A stretch of 64,000 nt of DNA from Lutjanus erythropterus (Eukaryota; Chordata; Actinopteri; Lutjaniformes; Lutjanidae), in assembly GCA_020091685.1 (NCBI GenBank), contig CM034599.1, positions 27,031,922-27,095,921 of the forward strand, given 5' to 3'. A program made the translations under genes and the position numbers. The notes under the pieces were generated by a model. The model was not told where the DNA came from. It was given only the letters and a program-made list of their open reading frames with translations, and searched no databases. How positions within the stretch are numbered: the stretch's first letter is position 1; each line of letters begins with the position of its first letter. Below, piece after piece: positions 15,101 through 25,324 of this stretch.

Positions 15101-18100
15101 ATTTTGGTGCACAACAGAAACTGGGTCTGAGTCTCAAATGTGTACTATGGCTGAATCTCTCTGATTTTCCCTGTAATGCTAATGCTAACCATCTTGACCT
15201 GTATCACTCTTTGATTGGTCAACCCTAGCACAACTAGCGATGGTAGTTAGAGTGCAAGGCCAGATCCAGAACTTCTCGATGTTGGGGGAAAAAAATAAAT
15301 ATGCTTCCAACCCCTCTTCATGGTTATTTTAAACTTTTTATGTGGTAAAATCATTTTAATGATGATGATTTGCACATGATTCTGTATTGTATATTCCCAT
15401 CATGCAGATATTACCTGAAGTGCTACATCTTTGTCTCTCAACTGGAGGCCTTAAACATCCCTTATACAGTGCAGTCTTTCCTCAGTAGTCCAAAAGAGGG
15501 CTTGGTTAAAGGGCTGTGGAAGAACCACAGTCATGAGCCACAGGTACTGTCCAACTGAAAACATTAAAACAATTCCAGCTTCATTACGCTACTTCACTGT
15601 GTTGGCAATGTTACACACGGCACACAGACTGCATGCAAGAACACTGAAGCTCCCTTTTGTCCTTTCAGGCGGTGCGGCTGGTGGCAGATCTGTGTTTAGA
15701 GTATCAGGTGTATGACCCTCAGCTGTGGAACAGTCTGCTTCAGAAGCTGCTGGGCTTCAACTTGGTGAGTGGACGAGCACCAGGAATTGTTTTCACAATT
15801 AATCTGAATTTCAAGGAGTCAAATTCTATAAAAAGAAATCTGAACATAGTATCTTAGTTGTGCATGATTTCTGTCCATTGTTTCTCCTGTCTTGGAGTAA
15901 TATGGTTGAAGGGGATGGACTATTCAATGTCCTTAAATGCATTAAATAAAGACAGGTTGGTTGTGTGTTGTGAAATAAAACATATATGTATGTTTTCACA
16001 CTCAGATCAGTCATCTTCAGAGGGTGCTAGAGGCGGCTGTGGCTGTGCCTGCTCTGTGGGAGGTAATGTTATAGTTCATTGCTTTTATTTAAAGAAACGC
16101 AAAATGCAAATCATGTTGTCAGTTCCGCTGTCACTTGAGAACATCTTGCATACATGTTCATAATTCCATAGAGTATTCGTTAAATGTCTTCAAAAATTTC
16201 ACAAGAAACCACGCAACCTGCACCAGAACAAGGACTCATCGTCGATTCAAACAAGTGACATTGCAGTTAAATGGTGTCTGACTTAACCACTAGCCCACAG
16301 GATGTCCTAGATGGAGCACATGTAGAGCCAAAAATTAAAACGCCTCCAATCATCACTTCTACAATATAACTCACAATTAGTGGTGTGTATCTCACTGAGA
16401 CCAATTTGATATGTATCTCGATAGATGTTCAACGTTAAGATTCGATTCAGCTCTGCATTATCTTGTATTGCATCATATCATATCGTATCGCGACAGTGTG
16501 TGAATCTTTACATTTTGATTCAACTAATGCTACATTTGTAGAGTGCTATTAGTTACAAAAATTAATCCTGATAGTTTTACTAAATATAGTAACAGGAGAG
16601 ACAGAGAGAAGGAGACATTGCAGTGGTGTTAATATCTTATTGTGAGTCTAGTGTGTAAATGAGATACTGAAGCCTAAATGAGAATCTGTGAATAAACTTT
16701 AAAACTGCTGTGGTTTTGATTAGTGTGGAGGAACAGTGAAGTGTTACCTCCTCTCACAGTGACATTCACGTCTCTATGGCTCAGACATGTGGCTCTGCTG
16801 TCTGACACGTTTTGCAATAAATGATCTGCAGCAGTGTTTCTCATCTTTCTTATAAAACAAACTTATTCCACATTTGTGCATTATCAAAGTTTGGTGGTGC
16901 GACGCGGTACAATGTCACCTCTGTCACTGTTGTCAGCGCCGTCTGTTTTGACCAAAAGAAGAGGAGACACAGGAAGGGAGTGCTTGTTTTGTTTGATCGC
17001 GGTAGCAGGCATCCAAGGAGAGTGGTGCAGGCAGAGGCATGAGGAGAGAGAAAACGGAGGAAAGTTGCAGCGGCAGCTCCCTGATGCCAAAAATGAAACA
17101 CATGCGCCTCCTAATGAGATCAATACGTTAGCGTTGCATCGATTTGTTTCCAACTCATGTTCAGCTTTTTACTGATACAGGCTGTCTGAACTGATGCATT
17201 CGTATCTTACACATTAAAGTCCAATGCATCGGATGCATGAGTGAATCATTACACCCCTACTCATAATACAATCTGACTAGTAACGATAGAGAAAGGGCTG
17301 CAAAGTTAATTTTCTGTTTACTTTAATGTTTCCCCAGATTTCTAGTTTCTCCAGGACCTGGAGGAGTATGATACTGGCACCTTTTGTCTCAGGTACTAAG
17401 TTTATAATTTTCTATTCACTTCTAGTAACACAGTGGATTTATGTGTCCTGATGATGACTGATCTTTATTATACAATACTTTGGTAAAATGATGGATGCTC
17501 AAGGTTATTCATTATTGTTTTATATCCCTGAAGACCAGAAAGTGGCATATAATCAATACTTGAATATGTTTCCTTTCTACTCATGCAAGCTAAAGAGGAC
17601 ACTTTTAAAAGAAAATACAGGATTTCAATATTTTTTAAGTGTGTTTGCATGTCAGTTTTAAATGTATTCTTCTTGTATTGACTTGCAACATCTAAAGATA
17701 TACTGTAAATTCGCTTTGAAAGACTTTGAAACCCTCCTGCTAGAGTTTTGTTTAGGCTTTGCAGACAAGCATATAGAAAGCAAGACCGTGTTATTAACTA
17801 TTAGGAATAATTCGATGGTGATAGCTAGGAGTAAAGGCAGTGATTTATTACACATTTTTGCTGCTTTGAATTTTGCTCCTGACTGTCTTATTTGTTTTAT
17901 CTTTTTGGTGACAGCTTCTGTTCCTCTGAGTCCTGATCAACAGGCAACCCTCTACAGGACCTTTGTTCTCCTCCTCAAGTACGTTTTACTCATCCTCAGT
18001 CCATAAAAGTTTTAAATAGTTGTAGGTGCAGGTGGTAAATGGTTGTTAGTATTAGAATATGAACTTTCAGTACATGTAATGATAGATCATACTGTTGTGT

Positions 18101-21100
18101 TTTCAGTTGTTGTGGTTCTTTTCAAACACAATACTCATGCAAACAATACCAATACACTTGGCGGGGTATACAACTGAAAACTTAAAGACTAGACTGCCAG
18201 ATTTTGCTGGAATTATATTTTTATGTCCAAAAACTTCACAAGGGTCTTAATAAAAAAATAGTCATAGTTTAATTTTGTGTTCTTGCTCACAAAAAATCCT
18301 TGTATGCCACCTTAAAGCAATATTTGGCTGGGATTTGGTGCCCCAAGTTTTAAAATGAAATTCACATACACACTGCTGTTGTAAATGTGGACTGCTGTAT
18401 GCATGCACTTATCATGATTAGATTACTTATGATTACGAACTTGCAAGTCAACAGCTTCACTAACCAAAAAAAAAAAGCCAAACATCAAATGAGTGCAATA
18501 ACACAAGACATATTAAACTAGCTTACTAGTTCAACAGCAAGAAGGTTAGATGGGCGTCTGTGTTGCAACATTTTATTTCAAAGCTCTCGCCGACAACTTA
18601 AAGCCAAGCCAACATTTACTCTCATCTGGCTCGGTCTCTCTCTCTCTTTGTATCCTCTTAGCTTGCTCCATCAACATCCTCTTAAGTTGAGCATCAACTC
18701 TGGGCAGTGGGGCTAAGCTAACGAGCAAACAGCAGCTACGATTTGTGGCAGTTCACTCTTATGTCCATAAGAAAATTCTATAAATCACAAAGAATTGAGT
18801 CAGAGCAGCCAGAGCTCATCAGAGTTGGGCTGGGCAGTATTGCCTAAAATTAATAACATCACGGTATCATTTGGAACAGGGACGGTAACGGTATATGTCG
18901 TGGTTTTGTTCATTTTTGATAAAATTTCAATTTCAATGCCTCTGAAGCGGTAAAATACTGGTATGGCTACTTCAAGGCAGCTATTACTATAATCTTAACT
19001 GTATTACTAGGACATATTTTACACAGCACAGAGGTATTTTAAGATCCCACATTGTCTAGGCCATTAGCTGGTGCAGGCTGATGAAAATTAATGTTGGTAT
19101 GAATTTGGGACAACTTTTTTTTTTTTTAACCTTCAGTCAAGCAAAGGGAAGCCTCTAGCATGGTATAGTCAAAACAAAAATGTGACACAATTTCACCAAA
19201 ATCAGTGACCCAGTTGGTGGCGTGTGAATTAAAGCTGTACAGTGTTACGCACTTGGCATGACCCAGCCACTAAAGTTTCATAGCGTGAGATCACTTATAC
19301 TGTGGGAAAAACAGAGGCACCATTCATCATATTATAGGTCAGCATAGCATCAAAATTATTTTAAACTGTTATTATAAGGTAGAATAATTACATATGTTAC
19401 AAAACTGTAATCTCTTTCATGCACACAGGTGTGATTTACTGAAAGTTGGAATTTGTTTATGAAAAAAGGCTGTGTTGACCTGAATAATAAGTTGTATTTG
19501 CTTCATGTTTATTTTAAGTGTTCTGTTTCTCATCTTCCTTCACAAGGTGCCCTTTCCTGTTGAATCTGGACCTGATAGGAATTGCCAATCGCTTTGCACA
19601 GTTCAATCTGCCAGCCTTTGCCCTTGGAACTCTCCTTCTCATTCCCTGTGCCAATAAAAAGGCTCAGCAGATTCAGGTAAGTACATCTGTCAACATGTCA
19701 GTACAACATGTGAAAAGTAACAGTTTGGAAGATCTGCATCTTTCAAGTGCCAATTACAATCTCACTTTCATCACCATCTCTGTCTCTGTGCTGTTTCCAG
19801 GGCTTTCTGTCCCTCTGCAACCCAGTCGCTGTCCTTGAGCAGGTGGAGGGGCTCATGAACACCGGCGAATTGGCTGGGATTCCCTCACAGGTTAGATTTC
19901 AACTTAAGTTTGACGCGACTTTCCTCTTTTCTCTTCCTTCACAACCTCAATGAGCGCTTTCACTCAAATTGACACTTAAACTTCAGTTTGTACTTACACT
20001 TGAACTGAAACTTTCATCCTTTCAGCAGCACTTCCACTCTAACTATTTCCGTTTCTTTAAAGTTCTTGTTAAAAAAGAAAAAAATCTTGTAAAGGAAAAC
20101 GGAAGTTTTTCTTCTAAACACATTATACATGCTAGAACATAGTTGCTTAAAATGTGAAAAAGCAGAACTATGTAGTACTGAATTCTGGAGTCAGACTGTT
20201 GAACTATTGTTCACAAATAATTTGTTTGGATGTTTTGGCTTCAGTGACATGCCAGAGCCATGGGTGTTTCATAATATTGAGACCAAATTTTACATACTTT
20301 GTGAACTCAAAGACACTGTAAAGCAACTTAGTATTGTACTGTATATATATTTTTGGGCTGATGATGTGTGAATGTCTGCTGCAGCACCAGTAAGGCTGTT
20401 AAACAGGAAACTGAGACGTTTCTGATGGTGTGAGGATCACATTTACAGCGTTCCACTGAACATAAATCAGCACAAATTTACAATAGCTGCCACTAGCACC
20501 ATATGCACATGTATCCATGTCTGTGTGTACCATTTGACCTCTGTGGCTAAAGTATAAGGAGTGAGACTAACTCACACCAATTAAAAACAAACTATTTGGA
20601 AAATGCATTTACATCTGCTGCAAGGCTCTATCACAGACGGTTCATGAGTGATGAAGGGCCGCAGTTTCAATATAGTCTAACCTTCACATTGACATAGGAA
20701 ATCTCTGCTAAGACCAGTGATGCATCCTATTTGAATCCATTTGGAAGCCTTTTTGCAATAGTCCTCTCGCATTACCATGTCCCCTTTCAGCAAATTGGTA
20801 TGAACACAAACGCTCACCTTCATACACACATACACACACTTGACCTCCATGACAAATTTTAGCCTCCTTGGCCGAAAAATGTGGTCACCAAAACATTGGG
20901 GAATTTCTACGGACCGACCTGTAGAGATGCTGGTCACAGCTAAAATGAAACATCTGGTGAATTGAAACATGTCTGCATTGTTGCAACTTCTCATTTTGAT
21001 TATATTGTATGGCAATATTACATGACAGTACAGTTTTATCTCCGTGTTTCCTCAGATCAGGGAGACTGTGTTAACCTTCATCAGTGAAAGTGGGCAGCAC

Positions 21101-22191
21101 CAGAAACTGTTTAAGACAAAACACTTCAAGAATCTGAAGCAGCTCATTGTGTCGAGTGGCCAGCCGAACCAGGTGAAAGACCTGGTGGACTACCTGATCA
21201 ACCAGAACTGGTAAGTTTTGTTTCGAGGTATTTCTTTGTTCATGTTTTGTTTGTTTTTTTTGTTGTTTTGATTGTGACGTGAAACTTGGCATACGCATTA
21301 GTCATGGTTAAGAAGTTTGTGTGATATAGCCTTTGGTGATGGGCGTGGCAAATGTTGGCCCCCATGGCATGTTTCACCAATGTGCACAAAAATCGGCACA
21401 CATATTGTCTCATGGCCAGACGCACAAAAAAGTTGCTTGGAAACAATAAACAGTGACCACAAAAATTTTTCATTTTCATATTACATTTATGGGAAGTTGT
21501 TACAATTTTGAAAGCTGAACATAACAAATTTCTGCAAATGTAATAGTTATTACACTTGCAGGAAATTTTGTATTACGTTTGTGGAAAAAGTATTACGTTT
21601 GTGGGATTATTACATTAAAAGCTGCAGATTTGTATTACTTTTGTGGTTCCTCACTGTTGTGGGCTGTTATTACGTCAGCAGGTGTATTATATTCCTGTTG
21701 GTATTGTTCATCTCTTGCATAAAAATCCACTGTAGGCGTATGACCTTTTCAAATGTGAATTTTGAGATCTTCACGTCAGATTTTTTTAATCTGCTCTTCA
21801 GTCAGGATGACGCTGACTCACTCGCTCAAGAGTACATGAAACACAGAGAGCATCAAAGAGGAAGAACACCGACAAACAGCTCACCTTCACCAAACTGCCT
21901 GAAGGTAACTGAAGCGGATATCCTGAACCCAGTTTAGTTTGGTTAAAGAGAATAAACACCCCAAATAGATAAATATACTTAATCAATTTTTGGTTTGATT
22001 ATATTAAAATATTATTCAAGTTATATTCATTAAAGTAGTTGTATTCATCTTATTTATATTTGTACATCCTCCATTTCACCACAATCACTTTGATTATTGA
22101 CTGAAGTTATAGAAACATAACAGATTTATAACCCTACTTTAATTTGTTTTTTCAGGAGTTAATCAACATGAAAAACGGAGTTTCAAGATGA
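121..22191 (+). CDS. kntc1: Kinetochore-associated protein 1 (ROD), C-terminal four fifths, 46 coding exons
   Basis: KNTC1/ROD is the scaffold of the RZZ complex (ROD-Zwilch-ZW10), which builds the outer kinetochore corona and recruits Spindly, dynein and MAD1/MAD2 for the spindle checkpoint. I recognised it by the conserved segment ILARWLEQRARNLELTEK (exon 1192-1248) and the alpha-solenoid that follows. Coding exons: 121-246, 410-576, 684-795, 949-1092, 1192-1248, 1930-2001, 2981-3097, 3520-3663, 3761-3856, 4043-4146, 4264-4366, 4455-4589, 4693-4812, 5840-5912, 6287-6354, 6439-6740, 6928-7100, 7482-7582, 7946-8090, 8205-8261, 8347-8510, 8644-8748, 8840-8968, 9717-9833, 9936-10045, 10177-10393, 11117-11206, 11292-11457, 12381-12439, 12559-12775, 12857-12930, 13054-13264, 13821-13933, 14040-14095, 14458-14536, 14621-14745, 15408-15543, 15669-15764, 16006-16062, 17338-17392, 17915-17978, 19547-19676, 19801-19890, 21056-21210, 21802-21904, 22156-22191. 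All introns are GT-AG and all phases join. The sum is 5,370 nt, or 1,789 residues plus a TGA stop; human KNTC1 is about 2,209 residues, so roughly 420 N-terminal residues (the WD40-like propeller) lie upstream. The Rod C-terminal domain should fall in about exons 27-42. Exon 6439-6740 contains a basic, Thr-rich loop, and exon 10177-10393 an acidic loop. The C-terminus is short and polar (KNGVSR). The gene is intact, with no frameshift or internal stop. The weakest calls are the acceptor at 3519 (purine-rich) and the small exons at 14040 and 17338. Confidence 0.95.
2041..2910 (+). repeat. Old interspersed repeat split by a LINE insertion (KNTC1 intron)
   Basis: The left part (about 2041-2150) begins with the phrase TATTTATATAGCACCTTTAA and continues into a stretch about fragments of a gene-rich fish repeat ending near the GCTTTGACTGACAAAGCAAA phrase. 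The right part (about 2766-2910) holds the matching distal section, with the CACAGGGAGCCAATGGAGG phrase. Both are typical of one widespread fish interspersed repeat, recognised from memory of fish genomes. The interval between them is a reverse-transcriptase fragment on the opposite strand, so the LINE looks nested inside the older repeat. Confidence 0.45.
2180..2765 (-). mobile_element. LINE (non-LTR retrotransposon) reverse transcriptase fragment
   Basis: Read on the minus strand the segment encodes RT motifs: FLDLKKAFDTVDHNLLLKKL, then RVPQGSVLVPLLF (motif 4 region), then after a +1 frameshift LFADDTNLFYSGK with the catalytic FADD box near 2510, then a third block INDVEIERVSEIKFLGVI near 2300. 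Frameshifts and at least two in-frame stops make it inactive. The family looks like an L2/CR1/Rex-type LINE; the exact clade cannot be decided here. It lies in the KNTC1 intron between 2001 and 2981. Confidence 0.85.
4955..5563. mobile_element. Non-autonomous hAT-type DNA transposon (MITE) with exact 8-bp target duplication
   Basis: A 609-base element without coding capacity lies in the KNTC1 intron 4813-5839. It begins CGCAGGTTCCCAACC and ends GATTGGAACTGGTG, giving imperfect terminal inverted repeats around CAGGTTCCMA. It is flanked by an exact 8-bp direct repeat GTTTGAAG at 4947-4954 and 5564-5571. The 8-bp duplication and the CAG..GTTCCCAA type of end are hallmarks of hAT-superfamily elements. 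Confidence 0.75.
10405..10725. repeat. MITE-like repeat ending in GTTACAGCCCC (KNTC1 intron)
   Basis: This intronic stretch shares internal phrases (CTGGTTCCAGCTTCTTTCATGT, split here as CTGGTTCCAGCTTCT plus TTCATGT) and its right end AGTTACAGCCCCTA with the elements at 34581-35043 and 41167-41603, whose ends read GCAGCCCT. The left end is not clear. The repeat family is probably a non-autonomous DNA transposon. The rest of the intron (10726-11116) shows nothing recognisable. Confidence 0.4.
11480..12062 (+). mobile_element. hAT-type MITE, copy 1, truncated at a poly-G run
   Basis: Starts TAGGGGTGTGAATCTCACTG and runs parallel to the complete copy at 16378-17259. Shared blocks include CGATAGATGTTCAACG, TACATTTTGATTCA, GCTACATTTGTAGAG, TAATGTGTAAATGA / TAGTGTGTAAATGA and GTGGAGGAACAGTGAAGTGT. 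The similarity stops after GAAGAGGAGACAC, where a run of 18 G (12045-12062) begins. No right inverted repeat is seen, so this copy is truncated or disrupted. Confidence 0.65.
12120..12303. repeat. Short repeat fragment ending GTCGGTTGGGCTCT
   Basis: The phrase CAGGCCAATATCAGCTGACC followed by GGTATGTCGGTTGGGCTCT resembles the end of a common fish MITE. A second end of the same kind occurs at about 33365-33421 (CCATATCAGTCGGGCTCT). Only one terminus is recognised in each place. Confidence 0.35.
14803..14843. repeat. Perfect 17-bp inverted repeat with 7-base loop (KNTC1 intron)
   Basis: Arm 1 (14803-14819) ATTTAGATCCCCTCCAC and arm 2 (14827-14843) GTGGAGGGGATCTAAAT are exact reverse complements, with loop TTAAAAT. 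The RNA or single-stranded DNA would form a stable hairpin. It is not flanked by an obvious transposon end and could be the centre of an older foldback element. Confidence 0.9.
16378..17259 (+). mobile_element. hAT-type MITE, copy 2, complete with near-perfect 8-bp target duplication
   Basis: An 882-base element in the KNTC1 intron 16063-17337. The left end TAGTGGTGTGTATCTCAC and right end GTGAATCATTACACCCCTA form imperfect terminal inverted repeats (consensus TAGGGGTGTRA). Flanks are CTCACAAT (16370-16377) and CTCATAAT (17260-17267), matching at 7 of 8 positions, as expected for an aged hAT insertion. It contains open stretches of up to about 110 codons but no recognisable transposase, so it is non-autonomous. 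Confidence 0.75.
18828..19269. repeat. Possible MITE with GGCTGGGY ends (KNTC1 intron)
   Basis: The segment starts GGGCTGGGCAGTATTGCC and an inverted match GGCATGACCCAGCC ends near 19269. Internal sequence CATCACGGTATCATTTGG and GGTAACGGTATATG is reminiscent of fish MITEs with repeated CGGTAT motifs. No clear target duplication was found. The rest of the 1.6-kb intron 17979-19546 shows nothing else. Confidence 0.35.
19891..21055 (+). other. KNTC1 intron 43, no recognisable content
   Basis: This 1,165-base intron lies between coding exons ending at 19890 and starting at 21056. I see no conserved coding stretch, RNA gene or clear transposon end in it. Confidence 0.6.
21460..21690. repeat. Degenerate tandem array of a TATTACRTTTGTGG-like unit
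   Basis: Within the KNTC1 intron 21211-21801 there are repeated variants: TATTACATTTATGGGA, TATTACACTTGCAGGA, TATTACGTTTGTGGAA, TATTACGTTTGTGGGA, TATTACTTTTGTGGTT and TATTACGTCAGCAGG. Spacing is irregular (about 17-40 bases). It may be a satellite-like island or the core of a DNA transposon. Confidence 0.6.
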
Positions 22192-22325
22192 ACTGACACT
22201 ATTTCTGCAGCTGTATTTGTTTTCTTACTTGGTCTGTCATGGGCTGAGATGCAACATTTGTACTTGACATCATCTATCTTCCAACTGTCCTTGTAATATT
22301 TGAATAAATGCTTTTCATTATTAAT
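22192..22325 (+). promoter_or_regulatory. kntc1: kntc1 3' UTR with poly(A) signal
   Basis: The stop codon at 22189-22191 is followed by a short 3' UTR with a canonical AATAAA at 22303-22308 and an A/T-rich run after it, so cleavage is expected near 22320-22330. A second AATAAA at 22522-22527 could give a longer 3' UTR. No further coding sequence follows on the plus strand until HIP1R. Confidence 0.7.
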
Positions 22326-22329
22326 TGTG

Positions 22330-24740
22330 TAGAGGAAAAAAATGCTGAATGAATATGTGTATATTGTTATAATTGCTATCTAAAATGCAGCAGAGGGAAC
22401 AGTTTTGTGAATGGATGTGATAGCGAATAAGAATTTGCCTGTCAGTCTGATAAAATAACTAATGTTAGAAGTATACTCAAAAAGGATTACTTTTGACTGT
22501 ATTTATTGGTGCATGTGCAGAAATAAAGTATGTTAATCTTTTTTGGGCTGCACTATATTAACCACCCATTTTTCTAAACTGAAGTCTTTATTTTTTAATG
22601 CAAAAACCTTGTATTTTCCCCCTTGGTAAAGTGTATTGTTCTGCAAAATAACCTACTTCGCAAACTTCAAGTCCAAGTCCATATTTAGTAATCACATTTG
22701 AGGATATTTTTTGACATCAGTTTCATTTCTATACCAACGTGATATTTCTGTAGGGAAGCAGACAAGCACACTGAGGCCTCTCTGAACTGAACTTTACAGA
22801 TACTGACCTCTCAGACTGGTTTTATCCCTAACCACAGAAGAGTAATATCCCAGAAGACACAAGAATAATAGAGCTCTGTGTGTTTTGTTGTTTGTGTGTC
22901 AAACCCAAATTAGTATATTTGTGTCTTATATTTTGAATTAACAAGTTGAAATGATTATGAGTGAGACGATGATTCCAATTTGAATCCTAGGTAGAGGAAG
23001 ACCTAAACAGAACCACACTGAGTTGCTCAATCAGTGTGAACCTATTTCCCTTTAAAATTTACTTTACTTAAAAGTCATTATGGGAAGCTGTTTGTCTAGA
23101 TGTTGTAATACTACGGTTGTGCAGAAATGAGACGATGTATAGATTAACAAAGAGAAGCCTAGCCCAAAATTACATGTTTTTGAAATTGAAATTGGGTTTA
23201 TTCTACATGTCATCCATCTGAATTGTGGGGCCTGAGATGTGGTGAAAGCAGGTGAAATAAAACCCCACCCATTACCTGGCAGGGTAGTTTCTTTGTAATT
23301 ATTCTAGCATATTTCTCACCTCTTATTGAGTCATGCTACTTTCCTTTTATCATGGACGTGGGGTTTGTATGAAGATGTATTTAATTTGTCAGTATGTAGA
23401 CAGAGTGAAATATAAAATGAGTTTTTGTGCATGCAAATGTACCCTATTTGAGAATGTATAACCTACTAGTAGTGCTCTCTATTACTTATCTCGCTTTAGT
23501 GTGCATTAGAACTCTATAATATTACATATTTTGTGTATGAATCCATTATTTACTTTAGGTTATAACATGCACATGGTCAGTTGAGTTTACTTTATTAGCT
23601 GAATGAAATAACTGATGGCACTCTGCATAGTTTTTAGGACACCATCTAAAAAATAGGGGGGGAGGTGGCTGTGGTATAAAATATAGCACATTTCAGGGAA
23701 ATTACTTTAATCATGTGAACATTGAGAGGTGTGAAAACAGTCATGTGTCGCCCTGTTCACTCTTTCATATAAATCAAGTTGGTATGCAATTACTGTTTTT
23801 TTTTTTTTTCTCACTTGCATTAAAGTGATTAAATTTGATAATCAAGCAAGTGGTTGTCCTTTACCGAGATAAAACTAGAAACTATTTTTATAAAACCACA
23901 TATAACAAGCAAGCATCCATTTTGGCTGATTGCCTTTATATATATATTCATATATATGAACACATTTTCTCCACGTAATTGCAGAAAACATCAAGTCTGT
24001 TGTGGAAAAACCTTGTTACTATGCTTACTGTTAATGTGGCAGATGCAGACATAAAGTACAGTTCTTTCAAAATCTGCACATTCAGTGGACAAAATAAAAA
24101 AACTACTGCTGACACGTTTTCTTTTCATCGGTGACTGTATCTCTTCATTTTTCACAAAGTCATCAGGCTGGCAGTTGTTTAGATATTGTAGTGTTGAAGG
24201 AATGTTATATTGCTCCTTTGTACATGACTGACATGGTGTGACAACACTATAGTGCACCCTTACGACATGCGTGCTCAGTAGTCATTACTACATTATTACA
24301 TTAGTACTCAGTATTCATGGGTCAGACAACCATCCTAAAACTTGGACTATTTGTAATCTCAACTATATACCTGTGAAGTTTTGTGACTGTATCTTGCCCT
24401 CTTGTGACATTATCACAGTGAATAAATCTGTTCACCGACAAATAAACTCTTACCAAATAACTCAAAACTGCTCCGGTGGTAGTTCTAGTCAGTGTCTTCA
24501 GGACCATATTTTGCCAAGATGACACACACTAACAAGGTGAAAAAAATACTAGACACGCTGTCTCAACTGTTAAATATGAATATTTGATTTATTTGGTTTA
24601 CACTCCTCAATTCATGTAATAAGTATGCGCTGAGGCTCTGTATAAGATTTTGTGTGCACTTCATGTTAACTCCAAGTCAAACTAAATACTTTTATTATTT
24701 ATTTAGTTTGACTTTGAGACGATAATAAGTAAAGGCACTA
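22330..24740. other. Convergent intergenic region between kntc1 and hcar
   Basis: AT-rich sequence between the two 3' ends. I see no long reading frame with family resemblance, no tRNA or rRNA and no clear repeat family. Minor features are a T11 run near 23799 and a TATATATATATTCATATATATG stretch (23939-23958, in part). Confidence 0.6.
24674..24714. repeat. Perfect 15-bp inverted repeat downstream of hcar
   Basis: AAGTCAAACTAAATA (24674-24688) and TATTTAGTTTGACTT (24700-24714) are exact reverse complements with an 11-base AT-rich loop. It sits just past the presumed poly(A) signal of the minus-strand hcar gene. Confidence 0.8.
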
Positions 24741-24757
24741 TATTGAGCATAAAAATC

Positions 24758-24763
24758 TTTATT
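24758..24763 (-). promoter_or_regulatory. Candidate poly(A) signal for the hcar gene
   Basis: TTTATT on the plus strand reads AATAAA on the minus strand, about 560 bases beyond the hcar stop codon. It is the nearest canonical signal I found downstream of the gene. A 15-bp inverted repeat lies just beyond it at 24674-24714. Confidence 0.4.
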
Positions 24764-25324
24764 ACTTGTTCCAGCACAGAAGACATCAACTTGACCAAGG
24801 AAAAAACATTTCAGGAGTTTTTTTTTTTGTGTAAAAATTAGCTTCATATAATAATTAATATAACTTGATGTCATTACAAGCATAGATAACCTAATATGAG
24901 AAAGCTATGAAACATTATGTAATATTTTTATAACCATTATGACATGTTTTCCCATGGTTATGGTATAGCTTACTCATAGTTACAAAAACATTTTTTACTT
25001 ATAAGGTAATAAGCATGTAAAAAAATATGAGGAATGTGTGAGTTTAGAGAGGTGAGGTGTAGTTTGGTGTCTGCATAACAAAATATCTGGTTCATGCATA
25101 TGTCACAGCTTAATAGCTTATGTTTCACAAAAGACATTTAGAAAAGTGCAGTCAGAGAGAAGTAAAACAAAGAATGTTAATGTCTTTTAAAAGAAGTGAA
25201 CCCTGGGTCACTACTGTATAAAAGAAGTAAAAATAGCATCTCGTTGGCTGTAGCACTCACGTGACAACATTTTAAGCAAAATGCTAGCTGCATCTCATTG
25301 ATTTCCTCGATGTTGTCTCTGTGA

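Noticed and set aside
16834-17175. 113-codon frame inside the MITE as transposase
   Set aside because: No transposase motif; it lies within a non-autonomous hAT-type element.
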